A DNA stretch of 64,000 nt from Luteipulveratus halotolerans. GTDB lineage: Bacteria > Actinomycetota > Actinomycetes > Actinomycetales > Dermatophilaceae. This document shows, piece after piece, positions 16,731 to 25,154 of this stretch; position 1 is the stretch's first letter, and each line of letters opens with the position of its first letter. The position numbers were made by a program, and so were the translations under genes. The notes beneath the pieces are model-generated. The model ran no database searches, was not told the origin of the DNA, and saw nothing but the letters and a program-made list of their open reading frames with translations. The DNA lies in assembly GCF_001247745.1 (NCBI RefSeq), contig NZ_LAIR01000002.1, positions 4,092,001-4,156,000 on the forward strand, written 5' to 3'.

Positions 16731-16784
16731 CACGAAAACTGTCTGTCCGGCACTCCATGCACTGCCGGACAGACAGATTTCGTG
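16731..16784. repeat. Palindrome family A, copy 2
   Basis: Arms 16731-16752 and 16763-16784 (CACGAAA-A-CTGTCTGTCCGGCA and its complement, with one A/A mismatch) around the loop CTCCATGCAC, identical in loop and orientation to copy 1 at 2809. The stem extends 7 bases further than in copy 1. It probably terminates the 16794-18866 gene. Confidence 0.85.
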
Positions 16785-16793
16785 CGGAGGGGG

Positions 16794-18866
16794 TCAGGCG
16801 TCGGCGGGGTGAGCGCTCTCGTCGGCGGGCCGGTCGAGCACCGTCGTCCCGGCCGCGAGCGCGAGCAGCAGCGGGAACGCGAGCTGCGCACCGGTCGCGG
16901 GTACGCCGACGCCGGAGTCGTTGAGCAGGAACGCCACTGCCCAGCACGCCAGCACGGCGCCGACGGTCTCGCGCAGCAGCGGCGTCTCGTGCCAGAACGG
17001 CGTCAGCGGTCGACCGACCCCCGAGCTCGGTCGGAGCACCGCCCAGATCGCGACGACGAGTACGACGGGGACGAGGAATCCGCCGGGCGAGCTGATGAGC
17101 AGCTCCCAGTTCTGGGACAGCTTGCTGCCGACGACGCCGAACCCGTCGCCGTCGATGACCTGCTGCACGAACCGGCCGAGGTGCGTACGCGACGACGCCG
17201 GCCGCAACCAGTCGGCCACCGCGAGGCCGGCGGCGACCACGACGACCACGCCCACGATGAGCAGGGCGCGACGCCAGGTGATGCGTACGCTGAGCGCGAG
17301 GCAGGCGAGCAGGGCCGTGCCGACGACGAGCGCGGGCGGCCCGCCGAAGTCGGCGCCCCACGACGGCCAGCCGTCGACCACGACGGCCGCAACGCCGAGG
17401 AGGGCGATCGTCGCCGCGCCCAGTCGGCGGTCCGTCTCGTCGGCGTCGTCCCACCACACGAGTCGCGCGGCGAGCAGGCCTGCGAGCAGCAGCACCGCCG
17501 TCGAGAAGACACCGAACCCGGCGTTGCCCATGCCGTAGTAGCGCCCGCCGTACAACGGCTGCAGACCCTGGATCGCGAGCAGCTGCAACCGACTTCCGGT
17601 GACGAGGTCGAGCGCGATGACAGCCGCCGTGATCGCCGACACGACCACGACCGGGCCTGCCGGCCACTGTCGCCACGGTCCGAGCAGCGCCACGAGGGTG
17701 ACCGCACCGGCCAGCGCCAGTACGCCCAGCGCGAACCACAGCAGCACGGGTCCGCCTGCCCACCACGGGACGAGCGAGACGAGGTACGTCGCGACCGGGA
17801 TCGCCCCGAGGAACGTCGCGACCGACCGCAACCACGGCGGCGTACGCCGGTCGCGGCGCCACGCGAGGTAGGCGGCCACGAGCGCACCGACGTACAGAAC
17901 GGCGATGCCGACGAAGTAGGGGATGAGCGCGCGGTTGGACTGGTCGACCGCGCGCGTGAGGTCGCGGTTGCCGTTGACGAGCGATGCGACGGGTGCGGTC
18001 GAGGGGATGACCGACAGCTCCTGCCCGGCGACGCCCTCGGGGGTGAGGTCGAACCGGGCGAGCGCGGTCGCGGTGATGTCGACGGCCTGGGCAAAACCCT
18101 CCTGGTGCGTCGACGGCGACCAGACGGTGCCTCGCGCGACCCGCGGGCCGACCATCGTCAGCGCACGCATGCCGGGCTGGTCGGCACGGCCGTCGGACAG
18201 GCCGGTGATGACGACGGTGGCGTTGGTGGGGACCTGCTCCAGCGTCGTGGCGAGAGCGGCGTCGGCGTCGGGGCGGGCGCTGCCGTCGGCGCGGGCCAGG
18301 TCGACGAACGTCACCGCGCACGCGGACAGGTCGGCGCCGGTCGAGGACGGCCAGTAGCGCGCCACGCGCCCCGATCCGTCGGCTGCCGCGAGCGCTGCGC
18401 CGGGGCCGACGGCGCCGACGCACTGCTTCTTCGTCGCGAGCTGGTCGGCGACGAGCCCGATCGACGAGGAGGACCGCAGGTCATCGTTCGTACGACGCCA
18501 CGCAGCCCAGCCGGCGAACGTCGCTCCCTGACCGCTCACCCGCGGCTGTGGCGTCGGCCCGCAGCCGACCTTCGCGCCGTTGCCCGCGCCCAGGGAGAGC
18601 CAGGCGTCCGGCGTACAGGTCGGTGTCGTCGTCGCGCGCGGCGAGATCGCACCCGTGGCCGCGACGTCGAGCAGCGGCCACTGCGACGGGTTGTCGGCGG
18701 CCGACATGTCGGACCACGTCTGGCCGGGGATGCCGATGACGACGAGCGGCCCGGGCTGGCTGATCGGGATCCGCTCCTCCGGCGCCGTCAGCCGGGCCAG
18801 CGCGAGCCCGACCAGCACGAACGACGCCAGGCTCACCAACGCGACAACGACCCACCGGCGAACCAT
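16794..18866 (-). CDS. Large membrane protein with phosphatase-like ectodomain (paralogue 1)
   Basis: A 690-residue protein. An N-terminal helix (residues 5-27) is followed by a soluble region to about 310 whose order of motifs recalls the alkaline phosphatase superfamily: PLVVIGIPGQTWSDM near 40, DAWLSLGAGNGAKVG near 86, and VVITGLSDG with GPRVARGTVWSPSTHQEG near 220-260. The usual DHG metal motif is not seen. The C-terminal half has about ten helices with GGRYYGMGN near 447, DGWPSWGADFGGPP near 510 and RTHLGRF near 567. A paralogue lies at 20318-22444. Function unknown; it sits among envelope glycosyltransferases. Confidence 0.7.
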   Translation of the reverse strand: MVRRWVVVALVSLASFVLVGLALARLTAPEERIPISQPGPLVVIGIPGQTWSDMSAADNPSQWPLLDVAATGAISPRATTTPTCTPDAWLSLGAGNGAKVGCGPTPQPRVSGQGATFAGWAAWRRTNDDLRSSSSIGLVADQLATKKQCVGAVGPGAALAAADGSGRVARYWPSSTGADLSACAVTFVDLARADGSARPDADAALATTLEQVPTNATVVITGLSDGRADQPGMRALTMVGPRVARGTVWSPSTHQEGFAQAVDITATALARFDLTPEGVAGQELSVIPSTAPVASLVNGNRDLTRAVDQSNRALIPYFVGIAVLYVGALVAAYLAWRRDRRTPPWLRSVATFLGAIPVATYLVSLVPWWAGGPVLLWFALGVLALAGAVTLVALLGPWRQWPAGPVVVVSAITAAVIALDLVTGSRLQLLAIQGLQPLYGGRYYGMGNAGFGVFSTAVLLLAGLLAARLVWWDDADETDRRLGAATIALLGVAAVVVDGWPSWGADFGGPPALVVGTALLACLALSVRITWRRALLIVGVVVVVAAGLAVADWLRPASSRTHLGRFVQQVIDGDGFGVVGSKLSQNWELLISSPGGFLVPVVLVVAIWAVLRPSSGVGRPLTPFWHETPLLRETVGAVLACWAVAFLLNDSGVGVPATGAQLAFPLLLALAAGTTVLDRPADESAHPADA

Positions 18867-18926
18867 GCGCCACAGGGTAGGGGGCGCGACCTGAGCGCGC
18901 TCTGTACGCCCGGCGCGCCTCGCTGG

Positions 18927-19104
18927 TTGACGCTGGTTGAGCCGGTCCGAGCCGCTGGGTGAGGGCCGTGTCGAAACCCGGGTGCCCGCGAGGGAGAGTC
19001 TCCCTGCGTCGTACGTCGGTTTCGACACGGGCTCCGCTAGCGCTCCGCCCGGCTCAACCAACGGGAGGACGGCTCAACCAGCGGGAGGACGGCTCGACCA
19101 GCGA
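18927..19104. repeat. Interspersed repeat with a 20-base tandem tail
   Basis: A copy of the GGTTTCGACACGG palindrome (CCGTGTCGAAACC on the left). The right end repeats GGCTCAACCAACGGGAGGAC at 19051-19070 and 19071-19090 (one change), and partly at 19091-19104. It fills most of the 289-base gap before the GT87 gene. Confidence 0.75.
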
Positions 19105-19155
19105 TGGGGGCCCGGCGCGTCACCGGCGTACGGGCGGAGTTGGCATGATGCACCG

Positions 19156-20430
19156 GTGACCGGCGGCCGACGACTGACCCGTGCCCAGTGGGCGGTCGCG
19201 CTCGCGATCACCGTGGTCGGCGCGCTGCCGCTGGTGTGGACCTATCTCATCGACCAGGACCCGCGCCGCTGGCAGGTCGACGTGCAGGTCTACCGCGACG
19301 CCGGCGTGTCCGTGCTCCAAGGGCGACCGGTGTACGAGTGGCTCACCGACGCGCCGCAGTTCTTGCCGTTCACCTATCCGCCGTTCGCCGCGATCCTCGC
19401 AATTCCGTTGGCACTGCTGCCTTTCGGCGTGATCGGGTGGCTGTGGTTCGCGCTCCAGCTGGTCGCCGACCTCCTCATCGTCCGGTACGCCGCGCGCGGC
19501 CTCCTCGCGCGTACGGGCCGGCACGCGGGCTGGGTTCTCGGGCTGCTGACGGTCGCCGTCCTTCATCTGCTTCCGGTGTCGGACGGGTTCCGCTTCGGGC
19601 AGGTCAACGCGTTCCTCGTGCTCGCGTGCCTGCTCGACCTGATGCGCCCGCGGCACCGGCTGCTCGACCGAGTGCCCCAAGGTGTGCTCGTCGGGCTGGC
19701 CACCGCGATCAAGCTGACGCCGGGCGTGTTCATCGTCCACTTCATCGTGTCCAAGCAGTGGCGCGCGGCGATCACGAGCATCGTCACCGCAGCGACCGTG
19801 ACACTGAGCGCGCTGGTGCTGCTGCCGCAGGCGTCGTTCGCGTTCTGGGGCGGCGCGCTGCAGGACCCGGCCCGGCTCGGCCCCAACGACGGCACGTCCA
19901 ACCAGTCGATCCGCGGTGTGCTGATGCGGCTCGGCATCGACAGCAGCGCGCCGTGGCTGCTGCTCGCCGTCATCGCCGCCGTCGCCGGGTTCTGGGTGGC
20001 GCGGCGGGCGCACGAGCGCGGCGACGAGATGGTCGCGGCGGCCGCCGTCGGCATGATGGCGCTGCTGCTCTCGCCGGTCTCGTGGATTCATCACTTCCAC
20101 TGGCTGGTGCTCGCGATCTTCGCGCTGCTCGGCTCCGACCCGCTGCACCACCCGCGCCGGCTCGTCGCCGGTGTCGGCCTCGCTGTCGTGCTGCTGCTGC
20201 ACCTGCCCTGGTGGGGTCAGTGGAACCTCGTGAGCGACGGCGAGCGGTTCCCGGCGGACAGCAGCGGCAACCCGTTCTGGACCCTGCTCAACAACAGCTA
20301 CGGCGTCGCCGCAGCGCTCACCCTGCTCGTACTGGTGTGGCGAGAGGTGCGTCGTCGACGTCCTGGTCGGTCACCGCTGACTCGGGGACGTCGTTCGGGG
20401 TCAACCGCCCTGTCGACGCCGCGATCATGA
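19156..20430 (+). CDS. GT87 family membrane glycosyltransferase (DUF2029)
   Basis: A 424-residue polytopic protein with about 10 helices, typical of polyprenyl-phosphomannose-dependent alpha-mannosyltransferases such as PimE. QVDVQVYRDAGVSVLQGRPVY near residues 36-57 holds the expected catalytic Asp on the outer face. FTYPPFAAIL near 70, FGQVNAFLVLACLLD near 145 and NQSIRGVL near 250 are further family motifs. GTG at 19156 starts directly before the first basic/hydrophobic stretch. The last 37 codons overlap the 3' end of the opposing gene. Confidence 0.82.
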   Translation: MTGGRRLTRAQWAVALAITVVGALPLVWTYLIDQDPRRWQVDVQVYRDAGVSVLQGRPVYEWLTDAPQFLPFTYPPFAAILAIPLALLPFGVIGWLWFALQLVADLLIVRYAARGLLARTGRHAGWVLGLLTVAVLHLLPVSDGFRFGQVNAFLVLACLLDLMRPRHRLLDRVPQGVLVGLATAIKLTPGVFIVHFIVSKQWRAAITSIVTAATVTLSALVLLPQASFAFWGGALQDPARLGPNDGTSNQSIRGVLMRLGIDSSAPWLLLAVIAAVAGFWVARRAHERGDEMVAAAAVGMMALLLSPVSWIHHFHWLVLAIFALLGSDPLHHPRRLVAGVGLAVVLLLHLPWWGQWNLVSDGERFPADSSGNPFWTLLNNSYGVAAALTLLVLVWREVRRRRPGRSPLTRGRRSGSTALSTPRS

Positions 20431-22444
20431 TCACCAGCGGGGCGATCACGATCATGCCGCTCGGCGGGATCGCGGTGCCCGAGTCGTTGGACACGAAGCC
20501 GATCAGCCAGCAGATCGCGATCGCCGCGAGGCCGTGACCGAGGTAGCGCACCCGGCGGGTCACCTCGGCGACCGGCCGGCCGAGCGTCGACGTCCGCGCG
20601 ATCAGCACGTAGATCGTGAGCAGCAGCAGCACCGGCACGAAGAAGTTGATCCAGTTGCCGGTCAGCATCGTCCAGTTGGCCCGGATGTTGCGCTGCAGTG
20701 AGGTGAGCCGGCCGTCCTCGATCAGCGAGGCCACGAAGTCACCGAGGTGCGTGCGGTACGCCGGTGGGCGCAGGTAGTCCAGGAGGCCCAGCCCGCCGAC
20801 GAGCAGGAACGTGGCGCCTCCGACGACGAGGATGCGCTTCCAGGTGACGGCCAGGCCCGCCGCGTTGAGCGCGAGGTAGGCGAACGCCGGCAGCAGCGCC
20901 AGCGGCCCGCCGGCGTCGGCGCCCCACGCGGGATAGCCGTCGATGATGATCGTCGCGAGCCCGATCACGACGACCGTGAGCGTGGCCAGCCGGCGTTCGC
21001 CGCGCAGGATCCACCGGCCGGCGAGCAGCGCGGCCACGAGCAGCGACGTGCTCGCGTACAACGCGTAGCCGACGTTGCCCATGCCGTAGTAGCGGCCGCC
21101 GTAGACCGGCTGCAGCCCCATGATCGAGACGAACTGCAACGGGGAGCCGTGCGTGAGGTCGAGCGCGATCACCACGGCGGTCAGGGCCGCGAGCAGGATC
21201 GCGGGCCCGGCGACCCAGCGGCGCCACGGACCGCACACCGCCACCGTCGCGAGCACCGCGGCGATGCCGACGATCGACAGGCTGAGCGCCGTGCCGGGGC
21301 GTGAGGAGTTCCACCACGGGACCATGCCGACGAGGAACGTCGAGACCGGCATCGCCGCGGTCACGGCGCCCACGCCGACGAACCAGCGTCGTCCCCACGA
21401 GCGCCACCTGGACGAGGCGAGCATCGCCAGCCCGGCGAGCGAGGCGACCACCACGGCCAGGACGAAGCGGATGAAGAACGGCGCGACGACGCGGTGCTCG
21501 GCGTACAACGCCTGGCTGACGTCGCGGACGTGCTCGATGTTGCGGTCCGCGTCGTCCTGCGGCTGCACACCGGGCTTGCGTCCGTCGAGGATGTACGACG
21601 TGTCGCGGTCGACGCGCGAGAGCGCCATCGCGGTGAGGTCGGCGTTCTGCAGGAGGCCGGGCTGGCGGGTCGACGGCGAGCGCAACAGGCCCTTCGGGGT
21701 CCGCGGGCCGGCCACGACCGCGGCGCGCATCGACTCGGGCTCGGTGTCGTCGGCGTGCCCGGTGACGACGACCGTGGTGTGCGCGGGGAGCCGGGGCAGC
21801 AGGTCGGCGAGAGCCGAGTCCTTCTTGTCGCTGAGCGAGACCATCGTGACCGGGCACTGGGTGAAGTCGGCCTTCGCGACGCTGGAGTAGTAGCGGGCGA
21901 CGAACCCGTTGTAGTCGGCCGCCCCGACCGCGCCGCCCTTGCCGACGCCGGTGACGCAGCTGCCGCGCTCGCGCAACCGGGTCGCGAGGAGCCCGATGTC
22001 AGCAGGGATCGGGCGCTTGAGCGAGATGGTGCGCCACTTCTTCCAGCCCTGGAAGCGGGCACCCTCTCCGACCACCGTCGGGGCGGGCATGCGGTTGCAC
22101 GGCTCGACCTTGCCGTCGGGTCCGGTCTGGCCCGGGCCGGCGCCGATCGTGGCGCGCGCACCCGCCGAGACCGTGAGCCAGGCGTGCAGCGAGCACGAGT
22201 GCGCCGAGATTGCGCGCGTCGCGACGTTGCCGACCGCACCGCGCTGCGCGAGGGACCACAGCGCAGGCGTCGCCTCGGGCGAGACGTCGGCCCACGTGAG
22301 CGACGGCATCGACACGATGACGAGCGGGCCGGGCTGGCCGATACCCCGGTGAGCGGGTCGCGCGAGCGCCACGGAGACAGCCAGCGACGCCACCAGGAAC
22401 GCCACGACCGCCAACGCGGTCGAGACGATCCAGCGGCGGGTCAC
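20318..22444 (-). CDS. Large membrane protein with phosphatase-like ectodomain (paralogue 2)
   Basis: A 708-residue paralogue of the 16794-18866 product. It shares the N-terminal anchor, PLVIVSMPSLTWADV near 41, HAWLTVSAGARATIG near 88, VVVTGHADD near 222, PRTPKGLLRSPSTRQPG near 245, then GGRYYGMGNVGYALY near 453, DGYPAWGADAGGPL near 510 and RTHLGDF near 570. The conserved motifs in the membrane half suggest a catalytic or transport role there. The ectodomain again lacks an obvious metal triad. A processing or regulatory role in envelope polymer synthesis is speculation. Its 3' end overlaps the GT87 gene by 113 bases. Confidence 0.7.
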   Translation of the reverse strand: MTRRWIVSTALAVVAFLVASLAVSVALARPAHRGIGQPGPLVIVSMPSLTWADVSPEATPALWSLAQRGAVGNVATRAISAHSCSLHAWLTVSAGARATIGAGPGQTGPDGKVEPCNRMPAPTVVGEGARFQGWKKWRTISLKRPIPADIGLLATRLRERGSCVTGVGKGGAVGAADYNGFVARYYSSVAKADFTQCPVTMVSLSDKKDSALADLLPRLPAHTTVVVTGHADDTEPESMRAAVVAGPRTPKGLLRSPSTRQPGLLQNADLTAMALSRVDRDTSYILDGRKPGVQPQDDADRNIEHVRDVSQALYAEHRVVAPFFIRFVLAVVVASLAGLAMLASSRWRSWGRRWFVGVGAVTAAMPVSTFLVGMVPWWNSSRPGTALSLSIVGIAAVLATVAVCGPWRRWVAGPAILLAALTAVVIALDLTHGSPLQFVSIMGLQPVYGGRYYGMGNVGYALYASTSLLVAALLAGRWILRGERRLATLTVVVIGLATIIIDGYPAWGADAGGPLALLPAFAYLALNAAGLAVTWKRILVVGGATFLLVGGLGLLDYLRPPAYRTHLGDFVASLIEDGRLTSLQRNIRANWTMLTGNWINFFVPVLLLLTIYVLIARTSTLGRPVAEVTRRVRYLGHGLAAIAICWLIGFVSNDSGTAIPPSGMIVIAPLVIMIAASTGRLTPNDVPESAVTDQDVDDAPLATPVRAG

Positions 22445-22561
22445 CCGGCCAGATTACGGAAAGATTCCTGGTAATCGCCTGGGCTGCGCGGCCGGGTGGT
22501 GTGCTAAGCGCCCGTGAGACGCCGTCGTACGACGGCTCTCGCGGTGGCTAACCTGCCCAGG

Positions 22562-23515
22562 GTGACGGCCCAGGACACCCCCGTGCGCTACGGCTACTTC
22601 GGCCCGCAGGGCACCTTCACCCAGATGGCGCTCGCGTCGTGGCTCGACTCCGACGAGGCGGCGCTCGCCGCAGCGACCCCGTTCGGCACGGTCGCGCTCG
22701 CTCTCGACGCGGTCCGTGCCGGTGAGGTCGACCGCGTCATGGTCCCGATCGAGAACTCCGTCGAGGGCGGCGTGGCGGCGACGCTCGACGCGCTCAACGG
22801 CGGTGAGCCGCTGATCATCCAGGGCGAGGTGCTCGTCCCGATCACGTTCGTGCTCGCCGCGCCCGCCGGCACCGACCGGTCGACGATCCGCGGCGTCGGC
22901 TCCCACTCCCACGCCTGGCCCCAGGTCCGCGGCTGGATGGCGCAGCACCTGCCCGAGGCGTCGTACGTCCCGACCCTGTCGACGGCCGCCGCGGCCGAGG
23001 CGCTCGCGTCCACGGGAGGCGACCGGCCGCCGTACGAGGCCGCCGTGTGTGCGCCGATGGCCGCCGAGGTGTTCGGGCTCGACGTGCTCGCCCGCGACAT
23101 CGGTGACAACGCCGCTGCTGTCACCCGGTTCGTCGTGGTGTCGCGGCCGGGCTCGGTGCCCGAGCCGACCGGCGCCGACAAGACGACCGTCGTGATGTTC
23201 CAGCACGACGACCACCCGGGTGGCCTGCTGGAGCTGCTTGAGCAGTTCGCGACCCGTGGCATCAACATGACCCGGCTGGAGTCACGCCCGACCGGTGCGG
23301 CGATGGGCTCGTACTGCTTCTCCATCGACTTCGAGGGGCACGTCAGCGACGAACGCGTCGGCGAGACGCTGGTCGGGCTCAAGCGGGTCTGCGCCGACGT
23401 GCGCTTCCTCGGCTCCTACGCCCGCGCCGACCGGCGCCCCGTCCAAGCGACGCCGACGACGACCGACGCGGCGTACGCCGACGCCCGCGCCTGGCTGCAC
23501 TCCCTACGCGGCTGA
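22562..23515 (+). CDS. pheA: Prephenate dehydratase
   Basis: A 317-residue monofunctional prephenate dehydratase (prephenate to phenylpyruvate, phenylalanine pathway). The catalytic domain shows RYGYFGPQGTFTQMA at the start, PIENSVEGGV near 78 and the catalytic NAAAVTRFVVV near 185 (Thr-Arg-Phe). The C-terminal ACT domain shows HPGGLLELLEQFATRGINMT and LESRP near 220-245, the phenylalanine-binding site for feedback inhibition. GTG at 22562 follows a GGG stretch; an extension to 22514 is basic and unlikely. There is no chorismate mutase domain. Confidence 0.93.
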   Translation: MTAQDTPVRYGYFGPQGTFTQMALASWLDSDEAALAAATPFGTVALALDAVRAGEVDRVMVPIENSVEGGVAATLDALNGGEPLIIQGEVLVPITFVLAAPAGTDRSTIRGVGSHSHAWPQVRGWMAQHLPEASYVPTLSTAAAAEALASTGGDRPPYEAAVCAPMAAEVFGLDVLARDIGDNAAAVTRFVVVSRPGSVPEPTGADKTTVVMFQHDDHPGGLLELLEQFATRGINMTRLESRPTGAAMGSYCFSIDFEGHVSDERVGETLVGLKRVCADVRFLGSYARADRRPVQATPTTTDAAYADARAWLHSLRG

Positions 23516-23589
23516 CCGCCGCCGGCGCGTCCGCGGGGGCTGCGAAATCGGGTTGCCGAGGCGCCGACGCCCGCGAACACTCGGGGGCG

Positions 23590-24237
23590 ATGAGCACTCT
23601 GCGTCCGATCGACCTCGCCACCTGGGCCCGCCGCGGGCACTACGAGCACTACACACGCCACCCGTGCACGTACGCCATGACCGTCGAGCTCGACGCGACC
23701 CGGCTGCGGGCAGCGCTGCGGATGACCGACCGGTCGACATACGCCGCGCACGTCTGGGCGCTCGCGACCGTCGTCAACCGGCACGACGAGCTGCGTACCG
23801 ACCGGGACGGCGATGGGCGACCCGCCGTCTGGGACGTGCTGCACCCGGCGTTCACGATCTTCAACGAGGCGACCGAGACCTTCGCGTGCGTGTGCGCGGA
23901 GTACGACGCGACGTTCGCGGCCTTCCACGCGCAGTTCGTCGAGGTGGTCGCCCAGCATCGCTCGGCGCCTTCGTTGTTCCCAGAACCGTTGCCGCCCAAC
24001 ACTTTTGACGTGTCGAGCCTGCCGTGGACGTCATTCACCGGCTTCAACCTCAACATCGACGGCGGCTCGGGTCACCTGCGGCCGATCCTCACTCTCGGCC
24101 GGTACGCCGAGCGCGCCGACCGCACGCTGCTGCCCCTCGCGGTGCAGCTCAACCACGCGGTGGCCGACGGCTTCCACGCGGCCCGGCTGGTCAACGAGGT
24201 GCAGGACCTGTTCGACGACCCGACCTGGCTCGGCTGA
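23590..24237 (+). CDS. Chloramphenicol acetyltransferase-like protein (type A fold)
   Basis: A 215-residue protein matching type A CAT in length and layout. The C-terminal active site reads LNHAVADGFHAARLV near residues 188-202, with the catalytic His where classical enzymes have HHAVCDGFH; the first His is Asn and the Cys is Ala. SSLPWTSFTGFNLNI near 140 is the typical substrate-pocket segment. TFACVCAEYDATF near 95 matches the CAT core. It could acetylate chloramphenicol, but the altered site leaves this open. No resistance genes or mobile ends adjoin it. Confidence 0.82.
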   Translation: MSTLRPIDLATWARRGHYEHYTRHPCTYAMTVELDATRLRAALRMTDRSTYAAHVWALATVVNRHDELRTDRDGDGRPAVWDVLHPAFTIFNEATETFACVCAEYDATFAAFHAQFVEVVAQHRSAPSLFPEPLPPNTFDVSSLPWTSFTGFNLNIDGGSGHLRPILTLGRYAERADRTLLPLAVQLNHAVADGFHAARLVNEVQDLFDDPTWLG

Positions 24238-24305
24238 CCAGGTGCACCGACCCCCTCCCCGACATGCTCGCCCGACTCACCTGAGGCGGTGGTCGGCTGA
24301 GCATG

Positions 24306-24419
24306 CGCAACCGGGTTGCACATACCCGCAACCCGGTTGCGTGTCCTCCGGGGGGGGGGATCCCTGGTCGGCAGCAACGTCAACCACGTTGCGCATGACC
24401 GTCAACGACATTGACGGTC
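24306..24419. terminator. Three successive hairpins between converging genes
   Basis: CGCAACCGGGTTGC / GCAACCCGGTTGCG (24306-24319, 24328-24341), GCAACGT / ACGTTGC (24374-24380, 24386-24392) and GACCGTCAA / TTGACGGTC (24397-24405, 24411-24419). A run of ten G sits at 24350-24359. They separate the CAT-like gene from the opposing DUF2867 gene. Confidence 0.65.
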
Positions 24420-24433
24420 GCGGGAGGGCCCTC

Positions 24434-25045
24434 TCACGCGAGGGCTTCGGCACTGGCCGCCCGACCGGCTGCCCACCCGCGGCCGATCACTTTCATGAGG
24501 GCCGGGTAGACCAGCCAGTAACGGAACGGCTTGATCAGCTGCATGTACGCCGCGCCGAACCGTCCGTTGGGCTTGACCAGGACGGCCATCTGACCGCGGT
24601 GACCGCCATCGGCGTCGGCGTCGGCGACCCAGCCGATGTGCATGATCGTGTGCACCGTGCGGTTGGCCATCTCGGCCGCCCACTCGTCGGGCAGCTCGTA
24701 CACAGGCGTGAACGGCAGCGTCGGGAAGTCCGGCCCGCGCGGCACCACGGCCAGGTCTGCGGGCAGCCGGTCGCGCAGCGACGCCACGCGGCTGCCGACC
24801 TCGTCGCGCTTCCGGTCGAGCCGCAGCACCGTGCCGATCTTCCAGCGTGCCTCCCACACGAATCGCACCGGCAGCGGCGCATTGTCGGGCCAGTCGCCGC
24901 CGGAGGTGATCTGGGCGATCAGGCGCGGCAGGTCGTCCGGGCCGCCCGGCGTCGGCAGCGCCCACACGTCCTCGACCTCGAAGTCCGGCGCGATCTCGTG
25001 GATCCGCCACGGTCGGCGGATGTGCTCGGTGGTGGGCAGTCGCAT
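24434..25045 (-). CDS. DUF2867 domain protein
   Basis: A 203-residue protein of the DUF2867 family, unknown in function but related to the START/SRPBCC-like domains found at the end of some NAD-dependent epimerases. Recognisable stretches are HEIAPDFEVEDVWALPTPG near 15-34, the conserved central block near 110-150 with VHTIMHIGW, and the C-terminal YMQLIKPFRYWLVYPALM. A TGTACG-GATG-CGTACA site lies 17 bases upstream of the start and recurs beyond the IS481 element next to a TetR gene, so it was probably divergently paired with that regulator before the insertion. Confidence 0.82.
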   Translation of the reverse strand: MRLPTTEHIRRPWRIHEIAPDFEVEDVWALPTPGGPDDLPRLIAQITSGGDWPDNAPLPVRFVWEARWKIGTVLRLDRKRDEVGSRVASLRDRLPADLAVVPRGPDFPTLPFTPVYELPDEWAAEMANRTVHTIMHIGWVADADADGGHRGQMAVLVKPNGRFGAAYMQLIKPFRYWLVYPALMKVIGRGWAAGRAASAEALA

Positions 25046-25061
25046 GGCTCGTCTCCCGATC

Positions 25062-25077
25062 TGTACGGATGCGTACA
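25062..25077. promoter_or_regulatory. TetR-type operator, left copy
   Basis: TGTACG-GATG-CGTACA, a perfect 6-base dyad with 4-base spacer. The outer bases TC/GA extend it (GATC...GATC context). The same dyad, TGTACG-GTGG-CGTACA, lies at 27798-27813 before the TetR gene at 27843. The IS481 element sits between them. Confidence 0.65.
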
Positions 25078-25089
25078 GATCGAGGCTAG

Positions 25090-25113
25090 CTGTACTGACC
25101 GGGGACGTTGATC
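25090..25113 (+). repeat. Left terminal inverted repeat of the IS481 element
   Basis: Begins CTGTACTGACCGGGG and runs 24 bases; it matches the reverse complement of 27763-27786 perfectly, then diverges. Confidence 0.9.
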
Positions 25114-25132
25114 GAGCGGCGGTGACTGTATA

Positions 25133-25154
25133 CGATACGGACCGTGCCGTATCG
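25133..25154. promoter_or_regulatory. Autoregulatory operator of the cargo TetR
   Basis: CGATACGG-ACCGTG-CCGTATCG is a perfect 8-base dyad covering the GTG start at 25144. Its position suggests that the cargo TetR protein represses its own operon. Confidence 0.6.
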
